A DNA stretch of 64,000 bases, taken from NCBI RefSeq assembly GCF_000150275.1, contig NW_002060951.1:1684297-1748296 (forward strand). Reading direction: 5' to 3'. Below the pieces are notes generated by a model. That model was not told the origin of the DNA. It made no database searches and worked only from the letters and a program-made list of their open reading frames with translations. The DNA is from Trichoplax adhaerens. Lineage: Eukaryota; Placozoa; Uniplacotomia; Trichoplacea; Trichoplacidae. The position numbers were made by a program, and so were the translations under genes. This document shows positions 34,965-48,029 of the stretch, piece by piece (within the stretch, counting starts at the first letter, position 1; each line of letters begins with the position of its first letter).

Positions 34965-37900
34965 TTAAATATCGTACTTTGATGCAACTTCTGCCTAAAG
35001 AGTAAAAATTGAAAGCAACACTATTCATATCTCCTGTTACGGTTTAACTTTTCGCCACAAATCAAATTAAACCTATATGGAAAATGAATTATTACCTGAA
35101 CACTTTGTAAATAGCGTTCCATCCTTTTTTTATCACGATTTTTTTGCTGTTTATTATCCTAAAACAAATTATTTTAGCTTTTGTTGTTAATTGTTACTAG
35201 TTGATACCATATATTACGGCTTATTGCGAATGTGGTAGATAACGGTCACAGTGCTTACAACAGTATTGACAATACATGAACAGGGAATCCATACGAGTAC
35301 GGAAATAATTAGGGTAGCTCCTACGATATTATTGGTAATCCATTCAGCTAGTAATTGATTGTAATTGTTCAACATTTAATAACGGAAAAATTATTGCAAA
35401 TTGTTGAATACATATTAAAGATACACTGTAGTTATCATAGTCAGTATAGCTTACCAACGTCGCGCGATGATAAATTTTCTAATGCGCTATGAATTCGTGT
35501 TATAAAGTCTTGCACAGTTTTGCTACACTTCCCCTAGTGCAATTCCAACATCAGCAATGCTTCAGATATGTTACACGAATGAGTAGGTAATCATGACTTG
35601 CTTGCTGTTACTAGAATAGCAATCTATATCTACAATCGATTATATTTAAGTGTCTGCAACGCAAGAGTAGTTTAGTTTTACCTTTTTACAAATTCCTTCA
35701 AGGCACGGATTATCGTCTGGTAAACTGATCATTTGGCCGTTAGCATCAAGATGTGGTTTACAAATAGCTGATGCATTGTCTTTGCAACATATTTGGCACG
35801 ATATGTTATCTAAATTAATTATACATAGATAATTAAATAATAATTAGCAAATTTGAGCCGGCCAATACACGATAATTTATACCTATAAGATGTAACATAA
35901 TGTCGAGACTTACTGTAACTAGAATCAAAAATATACACTTGAAACATTCATAATCACTACAAGAAAGTAAGCATTTCTATTACACGCAACTCATACCTAG
36001 TAAGGGTACTACAGCATGCACATATATCATCTACAAGCTAGTGAAGTAGTATAATAGGAAAGATAATGTAGAGGACGAGAACTCTATAAATTAATAACTT
36101 ATCAGTAAGAATACACGTTATCTAAAAATACTTTCGTCGTTGATTACCTCATAAGCCTAATATATTCGTAAACTTAATTACTATATTTTAAAATTGTATT
36201 ACCCAAATTCTAAGGATGCTGCTTGTCATGAACAGTAAATATGAGGATGTGCAAAATTACCTACTGCAATATTGCTACTGTTTAACACGCATTGCATCTT
36301 TCTTGTATGATTAAGAAACGCTTACCTTCACTACAAATGCACGGTGATTTATCGTATTTCTCACAGAATGTTAAGCAAATGCCATTTTGACAAACTCCCC
36401 TATGTTCACAAATCAATAATATAAATGAAAGCATGAGTTTACTAGCAGATTTCAAATCCATCTATTCGCAAGCTTAATTAACTTTCACGCTAAGTCAATA
36501 AATTATATTATATTACGCCTTCCAAATCGACATTAAACATTGAAAATAGTAAAGTCATTCTAAGTTAATCTTTTATTGCTAATATTCAAATCTAACACAA
36601 TAGCTAGTGTTAGTATTTATCTTCTGAAGTAAGGATTTTTAAGCTTACCCTCCAATGCATGGTGCATTATCTTCTTTGGGTAAAGCTTGAGGACATTGAC
36701 TGCTAAAACCAGTGGTCGAAGTTAAAGAAAGAATTATAGAAGCAATTCCATGATAGCAATGATATACTATGAAGGGTATTAGAATAGTTAAGTATCTTTG
36801 ATTTCGCTGATGTACGTTGTTGACTTAAAATTTCATTACTGTTCGTTAATGCGTCATAGAGTCTTCATTAGAAGACGATATGACTTCTGTAGTAGCTCAA
36901 ATTAGATTGTAAAAATTACAGGAAGGATTAAAATCCTGCACACTATAAAATTATTGTGAGGCAAAAACTATAAGTATTATTGCTTAATGAAGAGTAATGC
37001 AGCATGTGTAGTCTAAATCTGCATCTCTGAAACAAGTGCAGCAAAAAATTGAAGGACTATATGCGTAAACGAAAACATAAAATTGTGATATTAGAAGGAT
37101 ATTCGCAGTATGATTCTCCAAGGCATGATATATCTTCCGATACTGCTTCTTGACAGAGTGTTGTGTTTGGAGCAATTTGGCAGTTAAGACAGCAAATTTC
37201 GTTTTCATCGCTATTACATATACATAAATGATGCAGAATGTATTCCGTTGCATAATTAGCAAAGAAACCGTTATTCATTCCATGCTAAAACCTTAGTCAA
37301 AGCATGAACAATGTACTACTAATATTGAAATATGGTAAATACTTAAAAACAGGAATATGGAAAAATTATAGCATAAATGACTAAACTGAGCGAAACTGAA
37401 TGTCGTAGCTCCAATTTAATGACCCAGAGTAAACTGAAATATTATAATTATTTTTCCTATTTGATAATATACCTACAAACCGCATTTGGTCGGAATTTGC
37501 AATTCGGTGTACAACATGAACTTCTGCCTTTATTTCCTAGTATACCAGCGTCACATTCTTCTCCTTCTTCCACTTCATAATTTCCGCATCGACTTTTACT
37601 TCTTTCTAAAAATTTATAAATAACATTAGCTTTATTCCTAACAACTGATCGTACGACAATTGTTGCGCGATACATAACTTCAGTCCTACAAATTTTCAAT
37701 GTTAAACTTTATACACTTAATACCTGTAAAGCATAGCTGTGACTTGGCTTGCAATACTCCTTTAATACTGTCTTTACTACACGATGAAAAAAGCTATTAA
37801 GAAATAAAATACTGGTTAGCAACATCGAAATATATTATTAGCAAGTATTGCAAAATAAACTGTGCCTTTTCTTAGGAAACATAATGTAATGTATCAGAAG

Positions 37901-40900
37901 AAAATAGTCAAATGCGTCTGAATTATTTCGAAAACAGAATAAGTAAGCCACTTCTTTCATATAATTTTTACTAATTTTATAGTTGATAAGAAAATTGATT
38001 GTAGAATTTACATTAGAGCTAGGCACTATGCTCTTAGTACAGTACCTTATTGTTAGAATTTAATCCGGACAATGCCGCCGGAAACATTAAATATTTTCCA
38101 CCTTTTGCCTCCGATGGTGAACAAACTCCTTCTAATGGATCATGTTCAGAGCCAAAACTATGACCTTTATCATATTAAACGTTACAGACAGTATAGTCAT
38201 ATTAAAGGATTTATACGGAAATAAAAAACGTGAATTATCATTATTCTAATAACAATTATCTTACCGATTTCTATTTTTGAGAAGGGCATATTGATTCAAC
38301 AATCCCAAAGTTAATTCAAGCAAAATAATAAAAACGTTACTAATACTGATATTTTATAATTATTTATTTTCTTGAGGTAACTGCCGTATTTATTTAACCT
38401 TTCTCTAAACTACTTATCCAGTAATTTACTTTATGCAGTAACAATTTCGAGAACTACAGTATTATGCAAAAGCAATGCACGTGAAGCCATATATACGCTA
38501 AAATTAAGTTATTGCAACAATTACCGTGCGCAAGCACTAATTGAAACTCCAATGTTGTCATTCTTTTACCCCAATTTAGAGGAGTACTTAATCCCACATT
38601 AGCACTGACATAATCATTTCCGTTTCGGATGCCTAATAATATAGCAATGATTCTCATTCTATTTTGCCTATCTCCAATGGCTACTGAAGAACACTTATAA
38701 TTTAGACAAGGTCCTTTAGTCTTAGAAATTGCCGTCTATATAACATCGCGTTAATAATTCAAGCGTGCATACAAAGATATCCGCCTTTAGTTGTCGTCAG
38801 AAAAAGACTGTCTAACTTACGTGGTGAGCAAATACCTCCAACGGTATCCTGGCGTTGACTAGCTACGTAAGCTAAACCAATCGTTCCATCAGCAAAATCT
38901 TGATAGGTAAATAAATGTGCTAAGCAAACTTGACTCCAATCTTTAAGACTAAATAGCTACGATGTAATGGGGTATATCAAAGTAATAGAAATTAAAAGTC
39001 TTTCTCAAATGTTGTACGGATATTTTATATCTCATTAAATAAGTAATCTTATTTGCGCAATTAGCTGAGACTATCTCATAATTAATATCATTGGCTACAA
39101 ATAGAATTAGCCAGAATAACCATTCATAGCCTACACCAAATACCATTTAACATACCTTTAAATGTGATTGAATATCATGTAGCGATTTTTGCATATTGTA
39201 GTGATGTTTCGCACTAGTATAGGATTCATTATGTACTATAATCTAAACACATATAATAGAACCTTTGCTTATTTTTTATACATTTTCTAGAGATATTTCC
39301 ATTTTCTGAAGGATGGAAATTATGATAGCAATGAGGTTAGATATCGAATGGATTTTTCTTTATCTCATTTTAGTTATAATTAAAACTATAACAATAATCA
39401 AATATTTATAGCCTACCGAGATGCGTGTATTAATGCACTATCTGTCTAAGTCAATTTGTACCTTACTAATTTGAAATCCTATCCTCGGCATATTATCTTT
39501 AAATGATTCTGACCGATACATCCTATCAACCCTATCCGCTATATGGACCTAGTGATTGCAAATTTACAATAAAATAACCGAGACTAGAATTTATATGATA
39601 TCTTAAGCCTTTATCTTATATTTGTATATTTTTATAATAATAAAATGTTAACAAAATCTGATATCGCACTCTGCACATAGTAAAGGTTTGAGTGTTATTA
39701 AATGAAAAATCAAGTTAATCAGTTAATGTGCATAATCGATTTAAAGAAGAATTTACCGAAACTAAGCTTCGGAATATAAGATCCAATACTTACCATATAG
39801 TTAATTGTACTACCAACATTTTTATCTCCAATATGGTTAAAAAATCGATAATCCGCTACTAACGCCAGTTTACAAGTATCCATTTCCATAATTTCTCTTG
39901 TGTAACGTTTGTGATCATCGAATTCTGAAATATTAATTAAAGAATTCTTTTATTCGATTTTAATTCATCACTGTAATGGAAAGATACCATAAATTGCTTT
40001 GCAGTCAAAGTTGTATAAGCTGTGACTATAGAATTTATAGATTAAATTAAATTATCTTAGTTGTAATAATTGTAGCAGGTTCATTACAATTAGATGCAAT
40101 GAGCTACTAAGACATCTTACTGGGTCTAAGTCTACAATTGGTACTATTTCCTCATGTTAATTTACTATTTTGTACAGGATCAGTTCAGCACACTATATAG
40201 CTATCGTATTTAACGCTAATTTCGCACGATAAACTCTTGCGTACTCTGCGTAAAAGATGATATACAGAACACAAAACTGTTCAACGCATAACTTTAATAA
40301 TACTAATCTACAACAGAGCATACGATAAAGTCTAGGGTACGCTAGTCTACCTTCTTCATTTTTGATGTGATGACGATCAATCGAATTAGGTACAACAATA
40401 TTACATGAATCTGATAAATATCTGAAATTATAAAGATCATAATTATTATCAGATTTGATCGATGATAAAAGATATTACTGTAGTAAAAGACATGATATTT
40501 ACTCCCTGGCTACTGTAGACATAATTATAATATGTAGTACATACATGTACGGCGAGATGATAAAATGTATAAAAAAAGTATAAAAGCAGGCAAGAATTTT
40601 CCACTATAAAATAATTAGAAAACGTTATGTTGAGCTGGCAAAGTTCTTATACATTTGTTATAATCGATATCATGACTGCATTGTTGGAGAAAGTCGGCTA
40701 CAGATCTTGAAAAGCATCAATTATTTGGATCGTATACTATTTATATTTCAATATTTCACTGAAGTTATTCATCAATTGTTAATGGATATATCAAGTCATC
40801 AGTCTAGTTTAGCTATGTTTATATAGGGGCATCGTAGACAAGATAATAATAAAGAAATGGGGTAAAGAGATATTCATATTGCTGTTTATCGAAGTAATAA

Positions 40901-42493
40901 GGATAACCGTGGGTGGATGATAATCGTCTAATTTCATTTGCCTGTCAAGATATTACTTTAATTTTACAATGTAAACGATTTGAACCTGCTATTATTATAG
41001 CTATTATATTTCAAATCTCTTTGACGGTAGATAATAAATGTTGAGGCGCCATCCTGTCTGTTACTGCCATCTTGATAAGGCTTCGAAAACAAGAAAAAAA
41101 TAATTATCAGACTAACTTCAAACTGAATTCACTCGTTAGTGGAAATTTTCTGACGGCATAAAACTAGTATTAGCAATGGTTAAGTGAAGCAATATCAGTA
41201 TGAATTAATTATGGTGACCAAATCAACCAATAGATAGCTTTAGCCAAGAAAGATCATAAAATGAATATTAGAAAATTGTCAAGTTGTATTACAAAACTAT
41301 GTATTACTAATAACAGCGGTTTGGGTACGTATGATTGCTCATTATTTTAAGCGTGTTATTGATGATACGCATGCACATCCTATTCTTACCTCGATGGCAT
41401 AAGTTTCATTTATGGCTTCAAAAGTTCCCAAAATTGTATATTCATCGATATAAAAAGAACCTTCCGACGCTAAATCACCTAATTATGATCAAATTATAAA
41501 AATAATTCTTACCTAGTTTGTCTAGATGTAGGCATGTAGCTACTGGTATTGGAGTTCATTTAAATTTTTTACACATATTACTGTGATTTCTCAGAATATG
41601 CGCAATTAACCAATACTGACAGGAATGAATTAGCCAGTGTTTCATGTTTCCATTGTTGTCTCATGCAACGAAACGGCCCAATGCTTGAGATAGACTAATA
41701 AAAATTATCGAATAGCTAAAATTACCGTGCTTACCGTCGAGACTGCATTCATAAAGGTGATCAACTTGAAAATCGTATTTGATCATTTTGTTTTCAGTAT
41801 GACCCAAATGGTACACTTCGAATGATGGTGAGAACAGCCCTGAGCGTGGCCATAAATTTAAATTAAATTGCCTAACACAGGGGTTGTAAAATTAAATTAA
41901 AATATATGGAGTTGATACTAGTAATTAATTTATAAGTAATATGGTTTTAATATATCGTTCAAAGTGAGCTAAACGAATTCAGGAAGAATGAATTCTATGA
42001 ATTTAACATAAAGTATAACAATCCGACTAAAAAGAATACAGTATAGCTTAGGCAGTTGAGCACATTTAGCTGATGGATTGAAATAGCGAAAATAAGTGGC
42101 TAGATGAGTACTGATATTAAAGGAATAGGATACAAAAAATTCATGATCATCGCTTTGCAAGACACTAAATAGGATTATCAATTGCATTAGAGATATCAAT
42201 AAAATGAAAGCATTTAAGATCGTAATTGAAGATCTATGTTAATAATATATCTACGATTAAAAGACTTATGCAGTTGGCAGATAAAAATCTTGTACCGTTT
42301 TTAAGCGTAGTATTATATTATTAAAGTAAAAAACTGCCGATCTTGACAACGAATTGGATTTGATAGCAACTTGTATCGATAACTTGGTTATTATAGCAAA
42401 CAACATTTTTTGACCAGATAGTCTTATTTAATAGAAATATCATACCTATCAAAAGCTGTGAATAATATCGATTCAATCCGGCATGATAGACCG
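34965..42493 (-). CDS. ADAM17: ADAM17/TACE-like membrane metalloprotease (22 exons; first exon not found)
   Basis: Exons in transcript order: 42493..42446, 41871..41735, 41478..41390, 41080..40986, 40421..40351, 39924..39794, 39548..39462, 39242..39156, 38956..38821, 38632..38525, 38270..38265, 38164..38046, 37793..37724, 37605..37473, 37210..37103, 36711..36649, 36399..36326, 35809..35682, 35533..35455, 35347..35259, 35158..35096 and 34994..34965. All phases agree; about 650 codons. The prodomain ends at a furin-like RYTR, followed by the catalytic domain ([12 protein letters not shown], zinc motif [11 protein letters not shown], Met-turn [10 protein letters not shown]). The disintegrin domain has [15 protein letters not shown], and the membrane-proximal domain has CQICC and GKC. 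One TM helix and a short Lys/Arg-rich tail ending KYDI complete it. TACE sheds membrane-bound ligands such as TNF- and EGF-family proteins. A 6-nt microexon and a U12-type intron are described separately. The signal peptide exon is missing. Confidence 0.88.
36712..37102 (-). other. U12-type AT-AC intron in the ADAM17-like gene
   Basis: 391-nt intron. The 5' site is ATATCCTTCT directly after TGC GA. A branch-site-like TTCTTTAAC lies at 36729-36721, and the intron ends CCAC at 36713-36712, about 10 nt past the branch adenosine. No GT-AG choice gave the right phase. With AT-AC ends the protein reads YCDGFSSQCP, the same length as YCTGNSSECP in human ADAM17. Confidence 0.85.
38265..38270 (-). other. 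6-nt microexon completing the HExxH zinc motif
   Basis: AAATCG is flanked by acceptor CCTTCTCAAAAATAG and donor GTAAGA. It enters in phase 1 and leaves in phase 1: CAC G|AA ATC G|GT CAT encodes H-E-I-G-H. Without it the sequence would read LAHGH. Confidence 0.85.
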
Positions 42494-45400
42494 CTGCAGC
42501 CGTTCGTGTTAGACCTAGTATTTTGACTTGTGATGTATTTAAAATCCGCTAACTGCAATTTTTCATAATATTGGATACGTTCTGCAGTATACAATATTTT
42601 CAAAGAACACAAGATTGACTGAAAGATCGTATTGCATAAATATGTATAACTATAAAATTTATATTTTAGATTGTACCGTATCAACTGATGTTGCAATTTT
42701 TCAAAGAATAAGATTTCCATTAGCATTACGATAGTAAAAACTTAAGAAGTAGAATATAACTCATTGTCATTTTGTGGATATCTACGTTATAGAGATAATT
42801 TCAGTGGCATTTACTACGATATAGCTTTAAAGCTTCGTATCGGATCTAATATGAGCTATCTGCCTGAAATAAATAAGTTAATCGGCGATACGATACTATA
42901 TCAGGCGTGTATGAATGAGTGTTCGGAGCAGTGCATAGAAATTTTCACTTAATTTATCTTAATTTAGTGCACTCTTGATAAGATCAAGGGTTTAAGAAGA
43001 TTAAAAAGTACATTATAAACATGTATTTTGCACCAATGATATACTATAGGCGTTAGCAAGTAAACAAACATCACCCTTTATTTAATCTCAGTTTCGTAGT
43101 GGGTAGTATCTTGTATCGACAACTTGGTAGACGTAAAATCTAGTTTTTAGATTCACATGAAAATTACGCGGATAATATAAGACTAATAGATGTTCATTCA
43201 TCTTATGAATATATAAATAGGATCTTGAAATTACAAATTAATTGAAAGAATACCATCACTTACAACAATTTAATTGATTGCATGTGCTTTAAAAAAATTA
43301 AAAGTTATAGTCACATCATACAGAATGAATTTCGACTAAAATGAAGCGTCGAAATGACTAAAGAGAGTATAACGATATGCAAATTCTGTTATTATTTACG
43401 GTACAGAATTTAAAATTGACATCAGCTTAGAGCACTAAATATACGCGTAGTATAGTAAACGAATAATCAAACATATTGCATCTCAAAGAAATTTTAAGAG
43501 CTATGATGTAGAAGATTAATAACAATTTAGACATTACCTAGATCGATCATGGTAACCGAGAAATGGATACAGCCTAAAAATATATAAAGTATAGAAATAT
43601 AATGACACCCAACCATATTGAATTCAATATATGATTGATTTTGTTTTGTCTATCGATTTAAGATAGTGCTAAAATCGATCATAACTTACTGATAATCATC
43701 ATTTTATTGCCATGAAAAGTGTGTCATTATATATCAATAAGGCATTTGCACATTAAGTATAAAACTGGTAAACAAAAGAAAGGATTTCTTTAAATGCGGC
43801 ATAATACTAACATGACATCTGCAATTGATCCGATATAACGCAACCAATTGTTCCTTCCTATTATTTTTCTTGGTTGTGAATGGCTGGCGAAAGTTTTAAT
43901 GTACTGTTTTGGCTTGGTAGGTTGATTTAAGTAACCAAGTTATTGACGTGCTTACATTAATGAATGGCCTCTGATGAGAAAGGTTCTCGGAAAAATTGCT
44001 TTCAAATTTGTCAATCAAATCTTTTAAGTAATAATTCCTAAAAATACAATATCTGATTATCATCACTATTTAATATTATGTGAACAACGTAATTGTGATA
44101 TGAAGCTAATTGTGATGAGAGTAGCTATCTTACTGTTACTGTCAACAGTATTTGACCTTTAAGATTATTACTTCTCGTGAATTCTCGACTTTTGATATCA
44201 TACTATTTAAATGAGTTATTTAATATTATGCTAAGTTCTCAATTAACGATGGTGCTGTAGCTTCTATAGTCTTAAGGACTAAGATGGATTGGCTTTAATT
44301 AATGGGACTGAGACCTTTCATCATCATGGTTTATCAGCGCATTTTAGATCGTTCTAGTGACGTTGGAGTGTCTAGTTATCACCAGTCTGTTGAAGTTGAT
44401 TACGGTATGATCCGAGGTTAATTCTGATCTATTGGTATAACTCTTTTATTCTGTGTTATTTCTACCACTAGCCTAGCCTTAAGATTGAAATAATGTCGGT
44501 TTAGCATGATTACGTCTTCAATAGCATGCCTGTTTAATTTATTCAATTGATCGTACTTGCTATAATATCGATTATTCGAAGAAATCTACAGCTTTAACCG
44601 TTAGATATAACACGGATTATACGTTTTTAACACCATGGTTTAACAAGTAAATTATAATTACCAACGTTTTGTAAAGGATTATTTAATTCTAGATAAGCTC
44701 TTGTAGTTTATCATTATCGAATAAGAAGCAAGTTATGATTGTGCTAGCGCTCTGCGTAGATTAAGAAAAGTATTGTGCTTCTATGCATGGATGGTAATAG
44801 TATATAGCCGAAATTATATGCATTTAAGCTGAGATTTGCAATTCCAGACTGTCTTTTATATCAATTGAACAGTAACAGATCGATAAATGTATTTATAGTT
44901 ATTCTTCAGTATACATGGAAAATTTGTAAAATTTAAGGAAAAGTCAAGTTATACTCGATTTCGTTCCAGTGTAAACGCTAGCTGAAATTGAAAATTAAAG
45001 TTTTAGGTCCGATAACTCAATGAAAGGAGTTGTAGACGGGTGGACAACTAGAGAAGCAAAATGTCATGCACTTGATAACTTGTAGTTATAAGGTAATCCA
45101 AAGACAAAAACACCCTAGTTTTAAATGACGTATAAAGACATTTAGAATTTAGCTTAGTAGTTATTATTTCGATATTTTAATGGGCAATAATTCACATTTT
45201 ATATTTGTGTTGTCAAAATATCACGCCCAACTTTTTAACAGTGCGTTACATCAGAACAATTAATTCCCAGTACAGCACTGCTCTATCCCGACTAATTCTA
45301 ATAGCTAACCTTTACGTTTGGACTATGTGATAAAAATGAGTTACAGGTATGATCTTTGATAGATATCAAAGCCGTAAGAGAAAAGACTGATATGGTCTAT

Positions 45401-48000
45401 TAACTAGTTCATACTAAGAATTCACTGGATCAAGTATATGTAGAGTGATTGTAAAAATTCGTTATTACACTTTAAAGCTAACTATGGCGACCAGTAGGTC
45501 GCCATAGTTTGCTTCAAAGACGAGATTAAACTATGCTGGTCAAAGTACAAAAAGCGGAAGGAGAATAGCTTCGGTGCATTAATAGATGACGAAATCGCTA
45601 ATAATGGATCAACTACGACAAGGATCTTTTGTAGTCTTGATTTATGAAACTTAAATGCACCGCATACGCGTATGTACTTTACTTGCATCACTACAAAGGG
45701 GACGATTTCTATCAAAGTACTGATGCATCCAGAAATTGAATCATAACTGATTAGTTCATTAAGATGCTTTAATGGTACTTTTATAATATATGCTGTACAG
45801 TCTACATGCTAGATAAAAATTAATAATAGCGTCTATGTACGCCGATGTTGCGTGCTAATAACTTATAAGTAAGTTAATGTAAAATAAAAGTCTTTTGTTA
45901 GTCATACAGATTTACCGACGTTACAGGATAGACATCCAAGGGAGAAAACTGAACGAAGACAATATTCGGGTGTATCATAGTAAGAAGACATAGACGAAAC
46001 CATATAATTACAATACTCAAGAGATGACATACTGCATTACGTTTTATAGAAAATACCGACAATAATTAAATCAGCATAATTGTGCTCGCTAGCTAATCTA
46101 TCACAGGCTGTAACTAATTAATTAGATCTACAATAATTGTGTTGCCGCCTTTTAAAATGGTGAAACTGTCGGTGGTGTTCAGACAGCTAACGTTGTCGTA
46201 ACATCGCCTGTCCTGTAAACTACAGTACTGCTTGTTACCTTGTAGTGTATGCCGCCATAGAACGTGGGAAATCCTAGATATCATACAATACTTTTTACGG
46301 CTTATCTACACCTACTACATTATGATCACATTCTACAAATGTTCACGTGCATTAGGATATGGTATTAAAGTTATGTTCATACTAGAGCTGATTTGTTGTC
46401 ACAGTTCTTATGACTCATTAACGTGTGTATGATATCGCGCTTGGCTTGGGCTTCCAAATAAAGTAGACTAAAGGAAAGGAAAGCTCAAAATCTCAGATTC
46501 TTGATCTCGTTACAAACGTATCTTTCTAAATCTGAATAGGAGTTTGAATGCATTAATACTAGCGATTTTGAGAGTATATCATTCATACTCTATTACCTTT
46601 TCGTCACACTAATTTATCACAGCATAAAATTGGAGAGGAAAGATGAAAGAATTAGATTCAATTTATCTATTGCGTGGAAAATCTATAGATGCTTACTTTA
46701 GGCTTACAAATTCTAGGAGTTAAAAATAACAAAAGCGATTACGGTAATAAAGGAATACACTTAAACTAAACTAAACTGCTTGTGTTTATTGGATAGTAAT
46801 CAGATAATCTCTAATTCCTTAAAAGAATATATGCATATCGGTATTGTAAAAATAAAAATAAACTGTACACTTTTATGAAGAAAATGCTATAATATGGTTT
46901 ATGATGTCCTTTGAATCAACAAATTGGCATATTGCAACTTTCCTGCTTCTTAATTAATGATGGTATTTTGGACGTAGCACTGGAAGAATTCTGGCTCAAG
47001 GCACATCCTTGACATTAAAGACAGTGAGACAAAGACTTAAACTAAGACAGTTACAATCTGTAGAATGGTGATAAATTGCTTACGCACGATAGAAATTGAT
47101 TTAAAACGTAGTTGATTGGAAAGAGCCTCTGCGACGTGCATTGTTTCTAGTGCAGTGCATCTTTTTTCTTCAATTAACAGCTCATAACTATACTACTGTC
47201 TATTTGAAGGTTTCTTTACAGGGCGCTATGACAATGAGGAATTATTGCTTTATTATCGATATCGTCAATCTCGATTTTAATCTCGCGAACAATTTACTAG
47301 GCTACTTGCTTTGAGTAAACTACCTGCCCTTAATGAAATTCTTCTGATGGATTCTATCATATATTGTACGTAAAGCGTACGTGCTCGACGAATGTCTACC
47401 TATCATTAGGATATCAATTTCCGATTACTGAATACACATATAATTTAAGTGTCACTGAAAGTTACTGAATGAATTAAAGAATCTTTTTGAGCGAGATAAT
47501 AAAATAACTGTTAACGCAGTCTTGAGTATAATTTATAAAAATGGAACAAAATTAGAAAAACATTTTGCTAGTTTTGAGTATATTCCATATTGTGAGAGTG
47601 CAGCCACAAGCAGTCGTTGTCGAGGGTTCTCATGCTGAATTGTTGTGTTAGCAGGCAGCTGTAGCCTGTAGGTATTACGGCAGTAATTGTAATAATCGGA
47701 ATGCAGGAAGTACAGGAGAATCTATACGGCTATGAGAGCATGAAAATCGTGTTGCAAATGGAAAATTGCAGAGTAGAAATTCTAAGCAGTCTCTAATATA
47801 CGCTAGAGAAGCAGATTTCACCAAAAGCATCGCGTTAATTTTTCGAAAAGGGTTGAGTCAATTTTAGTTGACCAAGCAATGCAGTATGTTCTGTGTAATG
47901 CCACGATTATACTGGATACGAATGTAGTACGTCCATACCATACCATAGGCGTATATCATATGCGATAGGTTGCATTGCGTCATTAAAGATTGGCAAATAC
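42494..48000. other. Gene-poor region
   Basis: No gene recognised. It should hold the first exon(s) of the ADAM17-like gene, which I could not find. A strong hairpin is at 45480-45509. A GC-rich patch with GCCGCCAT at 46250-46257 resembles a promoter, but no gene follows it that I can name. A 30-codon open stretch at about 46967-47070 (GRILAQGTSLTLKTVRQR) is unassigned. Confidence 0.35.
45480..45509. repeat. Perfect 13-bp inverted repeat (hairpin), 4-nt loop
   Basis: AACTATGGCGACC, loop AGTA, then its exact reverse complement. It is GC-richer than the surroundings. Confidence 0.75.
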
Positions 48001-48029
48001 TTCAACTTTATTAATTAAGCTAATATCCA

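Noticed and set aside
38046-38632. ADAM17-like gene as a natural pseudoprotease (LAHGH)
   Set aside because: The 6-nt microexon with good splice sites restores HEIGH in frame, so inactivity would arise only by skipping.
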